In this document: one piece after another, positions 39,160-48,059 of the stretch
How positions within the stretch are numbered: the stretch's first letter is position 1
Layout: each line of letters starts with the position of its first letter
From: WJLY01 sp964399265
Lineage (GTDB): Bacteria > Joyebacterota > Joyebacteria > Joyebacterales > Joyebacteraceae
Direction: 5' to 3'
Assembly (NCBI GenBank): GCA_964399265.1
Contig: CAYNQF010000006.1
Coordinates: 1 to 53,953 of the forward strand
DNA: 53,953 bases
Notes under the pieces: generated by a model
The model's database searches: none
Seen by the model: the letters and a program-made list of their open reading frames with translations, nothing else
Told to the model about the DNA's origin: nothing
Position numbers and translations under genes: made by a program

Positions 39160-40653
39160 CTACTCCTCTCCCTCCCAGACCACGTTCAGCTCCTTCGCCG
39201 CCCGCGACTCGTCGAGCCTCCCGACCGGCGTGGCGACCGGAGCCGACGTGACCCTGTCCGGCTCCTCGCGCGCCTCGCGAGCGATGCACTTCATTGCCTC
39301 CACAAAGCCGTCGAGCGACGCTCTGCTCTCTGTCTCCGTGGGCTCGATCATGAGCGCTTCCTTCACGATCAGAGGGAAGTAGACGGTCGGCGCGTGGAGA
39401 CCGAGATCGAGAAGCCGCTTCGCGACATCGAGCGCCTTGACACCCTCGGCCTTCTGACGCGACGCCGAGAGCACGAACTCGTGCTGGCAGCGACCGTCGT
39501 ACGGAAGGTCGTAGTCGCCCTTCAGCTTCTCCTGCAGGTAGTTCGCATTCAGGACCGCGTTCTCCGCCACACGGCGGAGGCCCGCCGGTCCCAGACTCAA
39601 TATGTAAGCGTACGCCTTGACCATTACAAGGAAGTTCCCGTACCAGGACTGCACCTTGCCTATGGCGTGGGGGCGTTCGTAGTCCATGTAGTACTCGACG
39701 CCTCGCGACTTCCGCTCGTCCCTCGCGGGCAGCGGGGTAGGGAGGTAGTCGGCCAGGAACGCCTTGACGCCAACGGGACCCGAACCGGGGCCGCCGCCGC
39801 CGTGCGGCGCCGAGAACGTCTTGTGCAGATTGAAGTGCATGACGTCGAAGCCCGCGTCGCCGGGCCTCACGATCCCGAGCGAGGCATTCAGGTTGGCCCC
39901 GTCCATGTAGAGCAGACCGCCCGAGCCGTGCACGATCTCGGCTATCTCCACGATGCGTTTCTCGTAGACGCCGAGCGTGTTCGGGTTCGTTATCATCATC
40001 GCGGCCGTGCGGTCGTCGACCGCCCCCCGGAGGGCGTCGAGGTCGACCCGGCCATCGGGACCTGACGCGATCTCGACCGGCGTGAAGCCTGCGAGCGTCA
40101 GGCTGGCGGGGTTCGTGCCGTGGGCGGAGTCGGGGACGATCACGCGGTCGCGCGTCTCCCCTCTCGCGCGCATGTGGGCGCGCACGATGAGCATGCCGGT
40201 CAACTCGCCGGACGCGCCCGCGGGCGGCTCCAGACTCACGGCGTCCATGCCCGAGATCTCGCACAGGTACCTCGAGAGGTTGTACATGAGCGAGATGGCT
40301 CCCTGGCAGTGCGCCGCGTCCGTCTCCGGGTGCAGGCGAGTGAAGCCGGGGAACGAGGCGACGTCCTCGTTGACCTTCGGGTTGTACTTCATCGTGCAGG
40401 AGCCCAATGGGTATATCGACCTGTCGATGTGGTAGTTCATCTCGGCAAGTCGGGTGAAGTGGCGAACGACCTCCGGCTCCGAAAGCTCCGGGAGTTCGGC
40501 CGGACGAGGCCGCAGGTTGCCCTTCCCGAACTCCTTCTCGAGGTCGACCCTCGGCACGTCCAGGGGAGGGAATCGCCATCCCCCTCGCCCGGGGCTCGAC
40601 AGCTCGAACACGGTCCGCTCGAGGACCTTCTCTCCGTGGGAGGGGTCTCTCAT
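39160..40653 (-). CDS. gcvPB: Glycine dehydrogenase (decarboxylating) subunit 2
   Basis: The PLP-binding half of the split P protein, 497 residues. With GcvPA it decarboxylates glycine and passes the aminomethyl group to lipoyl-GcvH. The PLP-lysine region reads HFNLHKTFSAPHGGGGPGSG (Lys278), with SCTMKYNP and SAHGTNPASLTLAGF upstream as in the family. The ATG at 40653 overlaps the gcvPA stop (ATGA), with GGAGGAG six bases upstream; the longer open frame is not used. It is followed without a gap by the PH-like membrane protein gene. Confidence 0.96.
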   Translation of the reverse strand: MRDPSHGEKVLERTVFELSSPGRGGWRFPPLDVPRVDLEKEFGKGNLRPRPAELPELSEPEVVRHFTRLAEMNYHIDRSIYPLGSCTMKYNPKVNEDVASFPGFTRLHPETDAAHCQGAISLMYNLSRYLCEISGMDAVSLEPPAGASGELTGMLIVRAHMRARGETRDRVIVPDSAHGTNPASLTLAGFTPVEIASGPDGRVDLDALRGAVDDRTAAMMITNPNTLGVYEKRIVEIAEIVHGSGGLLYMDGANLNASLGIVRPGDAGFDVMHFNLHKTFSAPHGGGGPGSGPVGVKAFLADYLPTPLPARDERKSRGVEYYMDYERPHAIGKVQSWYGNFLVMVKAYAYILSLGPAGLRRVAENAVLNANYLQEKLKGDYDLPYDGRCQHEFVLSASRQKAEGVKALDVAKRLLDLGLHAPTVYFPLIVKEALMIEPTETESRASLDGFVEAMKCIAREAREEPDRVTSAPVATPVGRLDESRAAKELNVVWEGEE

Positions 40654-42011
40654 CCAGCTCCTCCCGTCGTGACGACCGCCTCGAGAGCCGAGGCCAGCGT
40701 GTCGACATCGTGCCCGTCGTGTCGCTCGGAGACCGACACCAGGAGGCAGTTCTCCAGATCCTCGTAGTAGCACCCGCATGAGATGCCCGGCCATATGCCC
40801 GCCTCGGCCAGGGCCACCTTGGCCTTGTGCGCGTCGACCGGCAGCCTGACTGCGAACTCGCGGAAGTACGGGAGGTCGAACGCGAGATCGACCCCCTCTA
40901 TCTTCGAGAGAGAGGCGGCGGCATAGTGCGCGGTCGATGTGACACGGTGTGCGAGTTCCGGCAGACCCCGTTTGCCGAGCAGTGACATGTAGACCGTCGC
41001 GCCGAGCGCGACGAGCGCCTGGTTGGTGCAGATGTTCGAAGTGGCCCTCGCCCTCCTGATGTGTTGCTCGCGCGTCTGCAGAGTCATCACGTAGCCGCGA
41101 CGCCCGGAGCCATCCTCGGTTGCGCCGATGATCCTGCCCGGCATGCGCCGCACGTGCTTGCGGGTCGTCGCCAGGAACCCCAGGAGCGGGCCGCCGAAGG
41201 CCATGTGGCCGCCCAGCGACTGCCCATCGCCCACCGCGATGTCAGAGCCGTAGTCGCCTGGAGGAGCCAGGAGGGCAAGCGAGAGCGGGTCTACCACCGA
41301 GATCATGAGCGCGCCCGCCGAGGTCGACGCGTCCCTGACGGCGCCGACCGGCTCGAGCGCTCCGAAGAAGTTCGGGTGCTGCACGAGCACGGCCGCGCAA
41401 CCTTCGGCCGCACCCGGGAGAGCGGCGACGTCTGTCGCGCCACCATCCCTGGGCGCCTCGACCACTTCTATCCCGAGCGAGGATAGGTACGTGCGGAGTA
41501 GCGTTCGCACGGAGGGCGCCGCCGTCGCCGCCACGACGACCTTCTTCCTTCCGGTGGCGCCGACCGCCATGAGGGCCGCCTCTGCCGCGGCCGACGAGCC
41601 GTCGTAGAGCGAGGCGTTGGCGACCTCCATTCCGGTGAGCCGCACGATCAGCGACTGAAACTCATAGATCGCCTGGAGGGTCCCCTGGCTCACCTCCGCC
41701 TGGTACGGTGTGTAAGCCGTCGAGAACTGCGGCATCCTGGTGATGTGCGAGACCGCGGACGGGACGTAGCTGTCGTAGACACCTCCGCCCATGAAGGACA
41801 GCACGTCGTCTGCCGTCTTGTTCATGCGGGCAAGCCTCGACATGTGTCGGACCAGCTCCTGTTCGGAGAGCGGGCCCGGGACGTCGAGCGGACGATCGAG
41901 ACGAAGTCCCGCCGGAACATCCTCGAAGAGATCGTCGATCGACGAAAGGCCCATCTCGTGGAGCATGGCCTCGCGGTCGCCGTCGGTGTTCGGAACGTAA
42001 GGCACCTGCAC
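40650..42011 (-). CDS. gcvPA: Glycine dehydrogenase (decarboxylating) subunit 1
   Basis: The other half of the split P protein, 453 residues, with the family N-terminus VPYVPNTDGDREAMLHEMG, FMGGGVYDSYVPSAV, TAYTPYQAEVSQGTLQAIYE and the conserved QTREQHIRRARATSNICTNQ segment. The start is GTG with AAGGAG overlapping the gcvH stop. A split gcvPA/gcvPB arrangement is usual in many Gram-positive and candidate-phylum bacteria. The four-base overlap with gcvPB allows balanced synthesis. Confidence 0.96.
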   Translation of the reverse strand: MQVPYVPNTDGDREAMLHEMGLSSIDDLFEDVPAGLRLDRPLDVPGPLSEQELVRHMSRLARMNKTADDVLSFMGGGVYDSYVPSAVSHITRMPQFSTAYTPYQAEVSQGTLQAIYEFQSLIVRLTGMEVANASLYDGSSAAAEAALMAVGATGRKKVVVAATAAPSVRTLLRTYLSSLGIEVVEAPRDGGATDVAALPGAAEGCAAVLVQHPNFFGALEPVGAVRDASTSAGALMISVVDPLSLALLAPPGDYGSDIAVGDGQSLGGHMAFGGPLLGFLATTRKHVRRMPGRIIGATEDGSGRRGYVMTLQTREQHIRRARATSNICTNQALVALGATVYMSLLGKRGLPELAHRVTSTAHYAAASLSKIEGVDLAFDLPYFREFAVRLPVDAHKAKVALAEAGIWPGISCGCYYEDLENCLLVSVSERHDGHDVDTLASALEAVVTTGGAG

Positions 42012-42012
42012 C

Positions 42013-42390
42013 CTACTCCTTGATGAACGCCTCGTAGTCGTCGTAGGACATGAGATCGTCGAGCTCGCCCGGGTCCGACATCTCGATGCGGAACATCCAG
42101 CCCTGACCGTACGGATCCGTGTTGATGACGGCGGGATCGTCGTCGAGCGCCTCGTTTACACCGGAGATGCTGCCGGAGACCGGCGCGTACACCTCGCTCA
42201 CGCTCTTCACCGACTCGAGCGTCGTGAGGCTCTCGTCCTTCTTCACATTGGTCCCGACCGCGGGCAGCTCGACGAAGACGATGTCGCCCAGCTCTCCCTG
42301 CGCGTAGTCGGTGAGGCCGACGACCACGTCGTCACCGTCCACCTTCAGCCACTCGTGGGTCTTCGTGAACTTGAGATCCCGCTCGCTCAT
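42013..42390 (-). CDS. gcvH: Glycine cleavage system H protein
   Basis: A 125-residue lipoyl carrier that shuttles the aminomethyl group between P, T and L proteins. It has the family start KFTKTHEWLKVDGDDVVVGL, and the lipoyl lysine is Lys62 in LESVKSVSEVYAP. It ends with a helix containing LMSYDDYEAFIKE. AGGGGG lies close before the ATG. The probable lipoylating enzyme is the LipM-like protein at the far end of the same gene run. Confidence 0.97.
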   Translation of the reverse strand: MSERDLKFTKTHEWLKVDGDDVVVGLTDYAQGELGDIVFVELPAVGTNVKKDESLTTLESVKSVSEVYAPVSGSISGVNEALDDDPAVINTDPYGQGWMFRIEMSDPGELDDLMSYDDYEAFIKE

Positions 42391-42469
42391 GCGTCCCCCT
42401 AGTGTGGCCGGGTCGGCGCCCCCGTGGCCCGCGACATCGAGCCGGACGGGAGTCCGAGCGCCCCGGCCT

Positions 42470-43579
42470 CTACTTCCTTCTCCTTACGCTTCCGTCGCGG
42501 TAGAACGGCAACGAGACGGTCGTCGCGTCCACCATCTTCCCGCGTATATCCACCTGGAACTCGCCCGAGACGTCCGAGGCAAGGTAGCCAAGGCCGATGC
42601 CCTTCTCGAGGCTCGGCGAGAACGTCCCACTCGTGACCTCGCCGACCTCCCTGTCTCCGACGAACATCTTCTGGTGCTGGCGGGGCACTCCGCGTCCCCG
42701 GAACTCGAAGCCGACAAGTCTCTGGGCGGGCCCTTCCTCCTCGACCTTCGCGATCGCGTCCCTGCCTATGAAGTCCCCCTTATCCAGCTTCGTGATCCAC
42801 ATGAGTCCGGCCTCGACGGGCGTTCGCTTCTCGTCGATGTCGTTGCCGTACAGGCAATAGCCCATCTCGAGGCGGAGCGTGTCGCGGGCGCCGAGCCCGA
42901 CCGGTCGTGCGCCGCAGGCCTCACCCGCCTCGAGCAGCGCGTCCCAGATCAGCGGAGCCTCGTCGGGACCGCAGTAGACCTCGAACCCGTCCTCGCCCGT
43001 GTAGCCCGTCCGCGAGACCAGCACGTCGTTGCCCGCGACGACGCATCGGCCCGAACGGTAGAAACCCATCCCCGCGATGTCGCCATTCGTGATCGACGAA
43101 ATGATTCGCTCGGAGACCGGCCCCTGGATCGCGATCAGCGCCGTCTCGTCCGAGGCGTCCCGGAACTCGGTGCCGGGCGCCAGATGCTGCTTCACCCAGT
43201 CGCGGTCCTTGTGTCTGTTCGCACCGTTCACGACCAGCATGTACTTGTCGGGCAGCCTGTACACGAGGAGGTCGTCAACTACGCCGCCCGTCTCGTAACA
43301 CATGAATGACAGCCTGACGCCACCGACCTGAAGCGTCGCAACGTTGTTCGTGAGAAGCCTGTCGATCGTGGCGAGCGCGCCGCTTCCGGACAGGAAGAAC
43401 TCACCCATGTGAGACACGTCGAACAGACCGGCGGCACGTCTCACGAGGCGATGCTCCGCCACGATGCCGTCGTAGAAGATGGGGAGCGCGTAGCCGGCGA
43501 ACTCCACGAGCCTGGCGCCCGCGGCGACGTGCCTGGAGTAGAGCGGGGTCCTTGTGCCCGCGGCCGTGTCCGTTCCCAA
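42470..43579 (-). CDS. gcvT: Glycine cleavage system T protein (aminomethyltransferase)
   Basis: A 369-residue enzyme that transfers the methylene group from GcvH to tetrahydrofolate, releasing ammonia. Typical segments are TPLYSRHVAAGARLVEFAGY, GLFDVSHMGEF, YRLPDKYMLVVNGANRHKD, GYTGEDGFEVYC and the C-terminal barrel with GEVTSGTFSPSLEKGIGLGY. I place the start at TTG 43579 because GGGAGG lies six bases upstream; the TTG at 43603 has no ribosome site. It is the first gcv gene and may have its own promoter in the 115 bases after uvrA. Confidence 0.95.
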   Translation of the reverse strand: MGTDTAAGTRTPLYSRHVAAGARLVEFAGYALPIFYDGIVAEHRLVRRAAGLFDVSHMGEFFLSGSGALATIDRLLTNNVATLQVGGVRLSFMCYETGGVVDDLLVYRLPDKYMLVVNGANRHKDRDWVKQHLAPGTEFRDASDETALIAIQGPVSERIISSITNGDIAGMGFYRSGRCVVAGNDVLVSRTGYTGEDGFEVYCGPDEAPLIWDALLEAGEACGARPVGLGARDTLRLEMGYCLYGNDIDEKRTPVEAGLMWITKLDKGDFIGRDAIAKVEEEGPAQRLVGFEFRGRGVPRQHQKMFVGDREVGEVTSGTFSPSLEKGIGLGYLASDVSGEFQVDIRGKMVDATTVSLPFYRDGSVRRRK

Positions 43580-43668
43580 CTGCGACCTCCCGCTGAATGT
43601 CAACGCGCCGGTCCACGCGTGCGGCCAGCCCTCGCGCGGGCGGCCGGGCGTGCGCAGTTCAACCTGTT

Positions 43669-43698
43669 ATGTTATGAGAGCATGCGGGACGCGGTCAA
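43669..43698 (-). promoter_or_regulatory. Candidate promoter for gcvT and downstream genes
   Basis: On the - strand TTGACC (43698-43693), 18 bases, TAACAT (43674-43669), about 90 bases before gcvT; the -35 overlaps the end of uvrA. There is no glycine-riboswitch-like sequence in the leader. Confidence 0.3.
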
Positions 43699-46604
43699 GG
43701 CGTTTTGCCCTCGACCGCACCCGACTGAACACCGCCCAGCACTTTCCGGAGCACCTGCCCGGTGTACGAGTCGTCGCAGAGGGCCACCTCCTCGGGAGTG
43801 CCCGCCACGACCACGTGTCCTCCCTCGTCCCCGCCCTTCGGGCCGAGGTCTATGATGTGGTCGGCCGTCTTGATGACGTCCAGATTGTGCTCGATCACGA
43901 GCACCGTGTTGCCCCGGTCGACCAAGCGCGAGAGCACCGACAGGAGCATCTTCACGTCGTGGAAGTGAAGGCCGGTGGTCGGCTCGTCGAGAATGTAGAG
44001 CGTCCGCCCCGTGCTCCTCCGCGAGAGTTCCGAGGCGAGCTTGATGCGCTGCGCCTCTCCGCCGGAGAGCGTAGTCGCCGACTGCCCCAGCCCTATGTAC
44101 CCCAGGCCGACATCTCGCAGCGTCTCGAGCTTCCGCCGGATCATCGGAACGCTCGAGAAGAAGTCGAGCGCCTCGTCGACCGTCATCTCGAGCACCTCCG
44201 CGATGCTCTTCCCCTTGTAGAGGATCTCGATCGTCTCGCGGTTGAAGCGAGTACCTCCGCACGCCTCGCAGGTCACGAAGACGTCGGGCAGGAAGTGCAT
44301 CTCGATCTTGACCTGGCCTCCGCCCTGGCACGCCTCGCAGCGCCCCCCCTTCACGTTGAAGCTGAAGCGTCCCGGCCGGTACCCCCTCGCCCTCGCCTCC
44401 GGTACCTTCGCGAATAGCTGCCTGATGTGAACGAAGGTCCCCGTGTACGTGGCGGGGTTCGATCTCGGCGTCCGCCCGATCGGGGCCTGGCTGATGTTGA
44501 CGACCTTGTCGATGTGCTCGATGCCCTCGATGCGGTCGAAGTGCCCGGGTATCTTGCGCGACCGGTAGAACCACTCGGAGAGCGCGCGGTAGAGGATGTC
44601 CGAGACGAGCGTGCTCTTGCCGGAACCGGACACGCCGGTCACGCATGTGAGCGTCCCCAGAGGGACCTCCACGTCGATATTGGCGAGGTTGTTCTCAGCG
44701 GCGCCCACGACCCGGACGACCCTGCCGTCCAGCGGACGCCGCGACTCCGGCAGCTCGATGCTGGAGGCTCCCGACAGGTACTGCCCGGTCAGCGAATCGC
44801 TGATGGAGACCAGCTCGTCCGGCGGGCAGCTCGCCACGACGTGGCCGCCCTCTCTGCCGGCCCCCGGCCCAAGGTCGACCACCCAGTCGGCCGTGCGAAT
44901 CGTCTCCTCGTCGTGTTCGACCACGATGACGGTGTTGCCTATGTCGCGCAGGGCGGTCAGCGTCCGCAGCAGCTTCGCGTTGTCGTGCTGATGGAGCCCG
45001 ATGGAGGGCTCGTCGAGTATGTAGAGGACCCCGACCAGGCGCGTCCCGATCTGCGTCGCCAGCCTGATGCGCTGCGCCTCGCCGCCCGACAGCGTTCCCG
45101 ACGAGCGGTCGAGAGTCAGATAGTCGAGACCGACGTTCGACAGGAACCCCAGGCGCTCGCCTATCTCCTTCAGTACCTCGTGAGCGATCTTCTTGTCGGC
45201 GCCCTTGAGCTCGAGCCGCTCGAAGAACTTGAGGCACTGCTTGACGGAGAAGGCCGTGACCTCGCTTATCGCGAGACCGCCCACGGTCACCGCCAGCGAC
45301 TCGGGTCGGAGCCTCGCGCCGCCGCAGGACGGACACTGGTCGACCGCCATGAACCCCTCGATCCAGCGGCGGACGTTCTCCGACTTGGTCTCGCGATACC
45401 TTCGCTCGAGGTTCGGTATCGCCCCCTCGAATCCGCCGACGTACTCCCACTTCCCCTTCTCGAACTCGATCTTGAACTCGATCTTCTCGTCTCCCGACCC
45501 GTTCAGGAGAACGTCCTGGACATGGGGATCGAGTTCGCCGAAAGGCGTGAGCAGATCGAACTCGTAGTACTTCGACAGCGCGTCGAGCTTATGCCTGGCC
45601 CATCCGGTCGCGAGGTCGGGCCAGCAGGAGACGGCGCCCTCGCGGAGTGACAGGCTCTTGTCGGGAACCACCAGGCCTGGGTCGACGCGCATCTTCGTGC
45701 CGAGTCCGCCACACTCCGGGCAGGCGCCGTACGGGCTGTTGAAGGAGAACATTCTGGGCGCGATCTCGCCCAGACCGACGCCGCAGTGGGGACAGCTCGC
45801 GGTCGAACTCATGAGCATCTCGTCCTTGCCGCTGATGACGAGGACGAGACCGTCGGTGAGCCCCAGCGCCGTCTCGAGCGAATCGACGAGACGCTGCCGC
45901 GCGTCCGACCTGGCGACGAGTCTGTCGACGACTACGTCGATGGTATGCTTCTTGTTCTTGCGCAGCTTGCCGACGTCGGCGAGTTCCTTCGTCTCCCCGT
46001 CGATACGGATCCTGACGAAGCCGTTCTTCTCCAGGCGCGACAGAAGCGCCTTATGTTCGCCCTTCTTGCCCCTGATGACGGGGGCCAGCACCTGCACGCG
46101 CGCGCCCTCGCCGCCCGCGAGTACCAGGTCCGCCATCTGGTCGACCGTGAGCCGGGTGATCTCCCGGCCGCAGAGGTGGCAGTGCGGCTTCCCGACCCTC
46201 GCGTACATGAGCCTCAGGTAGTCGTATATCTCGGTTGCGGTGCCGACCGTTGAACGGGGATTCCTAGACGCCGTCCGCTGCTCGATGGAGATGGCCGGCG
46301 ACAGCCCCTCGATCGACTCGACCCTGGGCTTCTGCATCTGCGAGAGAAACTGGCGGGCATACGCCGAGAGGGACTCGACGTACCGGCGCTGGCCCTCGGC
46401 GTAGATCGTGTCGAAGGCGAGCGACGACTTGCCCGATCCGGAGAGACCGGTGATCACGACGAGCGCGTCGCGCGGGATGTCGAGGTCGAAGCCCTTCAGG
46501 TTGTGCTCGCGCGCGCCGCGCACAACGAGGCTTCTGGGCTCCGATCTGCCGCGTTCAGCGCCGCCGCTCGGGGACCTTCTGCTTGACTGGCCGGTTTTGG
46601 GCAT
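43695..46604 (-). CDS. uvrA: Excinuclease ABC subunit A
   Basis: This 969-residue DNA damage sensor of nucleotide excision repair has two ABC ATPase modules. Walker A motifs are GLSGSGKSSLAFDTIY and GVSGSGKSTLVSDILY; signatures are LSGGEAQRIRLATQIG and LSGGEAQRIKLASELS; Walker B are ILDEPSIGLHQHD and ILDEPTTGLHFHD. It also has two zinc-binding CxxC pairs (CPHCG with CPECGG, and CEACQGG with CEACGG). The ATG at 46604 lies before a Ser/Arg-rich N-terminal extension of about 30 residues that is longer than usual. It starts the long - strand run and is divergent from the phosphodiesterase-like gene. Confidence 0.97.
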   Translation of the reverse strand: MPKTGQSSRRSPSGGAERGRSEPRSLVVRGAREHNLKGFDLDIPRDALVVITGLSGSGKSSLAFDTIYAEGQRRYVESLSAYARQFLSQMQKPRVESIEGLSPAISIEQRTASRNPRSTVGTATEIYDYLRLMYARVGKPHCHLCGREITRLTVDQMADLVLAGGEGARVQVLAPVIRGKKGEHKALLSRLEKNGFVRIRIDGETKELADVGKLRKNKKHTIDVVVDRLVARSDARQRLVDSLETALGLTDGLVLVISGKDEMLMSSTASCPHCGVGLGEIAPRMFSFNSPYGACPECGGLGTKMRVDPGLVVPDKSLSLREGAVSCWPDLATGWARHKLDALSKYYEFDLLTPFGELDPHVQDVLLNGSGDEKIEFKIEFEKGKWEYVGGFEGAIPNLERRYRETKSENVRRWIEGFMAVDQCPSCGGARLRPESLAVTVGGLAISEVTAFSVKQCLKFFERLELKGADKKIAHEVLKEIGERLGFLSNVGLDYLTLDRSSGTLSGGEAQRIRLATQIGTRLVGVLYILDEPSIGLHQHDNAKLLRTLTALRDIGNTVIVVEHDEETIRTADWVVDLGPGAGREGGHVVASCPPDELVSISDSLTGQYLSGASSIELPESRRPLDGRVVRVVGAAENNLANIDVEVPLGTLTCVTGVSGSGKSTLVSDILYRALSEWFYRSRKIPGHFDRIEGIEHIDKVVNISQAPIGRTPRSNPATYTGTFVHIRQLFAKVPEARARGYRPGRFSFNVKGGRCEACQGGGQVKIEMHFLPDVFVTCEACGGTRFNRETIEILYKGKSIAEVLEMTVDEALDFFSSVPMIRRKLETLRDVGLGYIGLGQSATTLSGGEAQRIKLASELSRRSTGRTLYILDEPTTGLHFHDVKMLLSVLSRLVDRGNTVLVIEHNLDVIKTADHIIDLGPKGGDEGGHVVVAGTPEEVALCDDSYTGQVLRKVLGGVQSGAVEGKTP

Positions 46605-46666
46605 GCTAAATAGCTTACAGGCAAAGGTGACTTCCGACAACAGACAAACCGGGGGTACAGAGCGAC

Positions 46667-47965
46667 ATGACCTACCGTCGAATGGCGCTGGTGGTGCTGC
46701 TGGTGGTGTCAGTGGGACTCCTCGTCGCCGCCATCGCGTGGAACCCGAGACAGGCAGTCGTGGAGACTCCGGAGACCGGACTCAACGTCGTGGTGCTCGG
46801 CGTGGACGGGCTCGACTGGTTCCTCCTCGGGAAGTACATGGACGCCGGCCTGCTCCCCAACGTAACGCGCATCATGAGGACGGCGGTCAAGGCCCAGGTC
46901 GAGGCCGACGACCCGGCCCTCCCCCAGGTCGGATGGACCATAGCGGGCAGGGGCGCCCCTCTCACCGACCGGGAGCTCGAGACCGTGCGGTCCACCGGGG
47001 ACGACAGGCTCTTCGGCATCCTGCCCGAGGTGGCGGCGATGGTGAGAGAGGGCGGAGGTCGTGCGGTGGTCGTCGGCTGGCCGACGTCGTGGCCGGTGCG
47101 GGGCGACGCCGAGGTGGCCGCGGCCCCCTACGCGCCTTCGTCGACCGAGCACACGCGCTCGCTTGCTCCGGCCTTCTTCGACGGCGCACCCGGCCAGGCC
47201 GGAGGCGAGGAGTTCGACGCGGTCATATCGGAAGCTGTCGAGCGCAACCTCGCGAGCATCGACGCCGACTTCGACAAGCACATCCACAACGGCTGCAAGG
47301 AGGCGGGGCTCGAGTCGGAGGACCTGACCGCCGTAAAGTGGGGATACCTTGCGGACAGGACGGCGCTCGACGTGGCGGGCCGCCTGACGGCGGAGCTGGA
47401 GCCGGACCTGACGATGCTGTATCTCGGAGGTCTGGACGCGGCGATGCACCGCTTCCTGGGACAGGCGACGCCGGAGTTCTTTGAGGGCATCGACCTCGGA
47501 CGCCCGTACTGCGCGGACGTCGTGCCCAACTACTACGTGTTCGTCGACGATGCCATCGGCAGGCTACTTCGGCTGGCCAACGAGGGGACGGTCTTCATTC
47601 TGATGTCGGCCTACGGAACACACCCTTCGGCTTCGAGCCCGCCGTCGACGGCCGGGCACGAACTCGGTCCTCCCGGCGTCTTCCTGGTCCGGGGGCCGCA
47701 TCTGCCGAAGATCGAGAGCGAGATCAGCGTCACGACCGCGGACCTGGCGCCGACCATCCTTGCGGCGCTCGGGCTTCCGATACCATCGGAGATGACGGGA
47801 AGGGTACGTCCCGAGGCCCTGCCGGAGGGACTGCTGCAGCAGTTCCCCATCAGCATCAAGGAGACGCCGACGGAGTTCGCGGAATCCGTGCCGACTCCCG
47901 AGGAGTGCGTCCCGATGGACAACATGGTCGACGAGAGGCTCGGGGAGCTTCAGGTGACTCCGTAG
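46667..47965 (+). CDS. Alkaline-phosphatase-superfamily (type I phosphodiesterase-like) protein, possibly inactive
   Basis: A 432-residue protein with an N-terminal TM anchor (about 7-24), followed by VVVLGVDGLDWFLLGKYMDA. This is the N-terminal Asp motif of type I phosphodiesterase/nucleotide pyrophosphatases. The nucleophile region reads LPQVGWTIAGRG with a Thr, and LYLGGLDAAMHRFLG matches the second metal site. The motif that should read SDHG is SAYGTHP here, removing a metal-binding Asp-His pair. The enzyme may be altered or inactive. The domain would lie outside the cytoplasm. The gene stands alone, divergent from uvrA and convergent with etfA. Confidence 0.8.
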   Translation: MTYRRMALVVLLVVSVGLLVAAIAWNPRQAVVETPETGLNVVVLGVDGLDWFLLGKYMDAGLLPNVTRIMRTAVKAQVEADDPALPQVGWTIAGRGAPLTDRELETVRSTGDDRLFGILPEVAAMVREGGGRAVVVGWPTSWPVRGDAEVAAAPYAPSSTEHTRSLAPAFFDGAPGQAGGEEFDAVISEAVERNLASIDADFDKHIHNGCKEAGLESEDLTAVKWGYLADRTALDVAGRLTAELEPDLTMLYLGGLDAAMHRFLGQATPEFFEGIDLGRPYCADVVPNYYVFVDDAIGRLLRLANEGTVFILMSAYGTHPSASSPPSTAGHELGPPGVFLVRGPHLPKIESEISVTTADLAPTILAALGLPIPSEMTGRVRPEALPEGLLQQFPISIKETPTEFAESVPTPEECVPMDNMVDERLGELQVTP

Positions 47966-47993
47966 CGCGAGCGCGGACGTGGGCAGAACTGCC

Positions 47994-48026
47994 ACGGCCG
48001 TTCCCGAGACTCTCGGGAACGGCCGT
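47994..48026. terminator. Bidirectional terminator hairpin
   Basis: A 13-bp perfect stem (47994-48006 with 48014-48026) with a seven-base loop that could pair further. It lies between convergent gene ends at 47965 (+) and 48060 (-). T-runs are short on both sides. Confidence 0.7.
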
Positions 48027-48059
48027 CTGTCGTTGGAGCGAGATCCTGCCCCTCACCGT

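Noticed and set aside
38729..40708. A 659-codon frame overlapping gcvPB and the PH-like gene on the same strand
   Set aside because: It is an out-of-frame shadow of gcvPB with extreme Arg/Gly content. The true gcvPB frame carries the PLP-lysine motif.
43580..43694. A glycine riboswitch upstream of gcvT
   Set aside because: The leader is too short, and I see none of the tandem aptamer core sequences.
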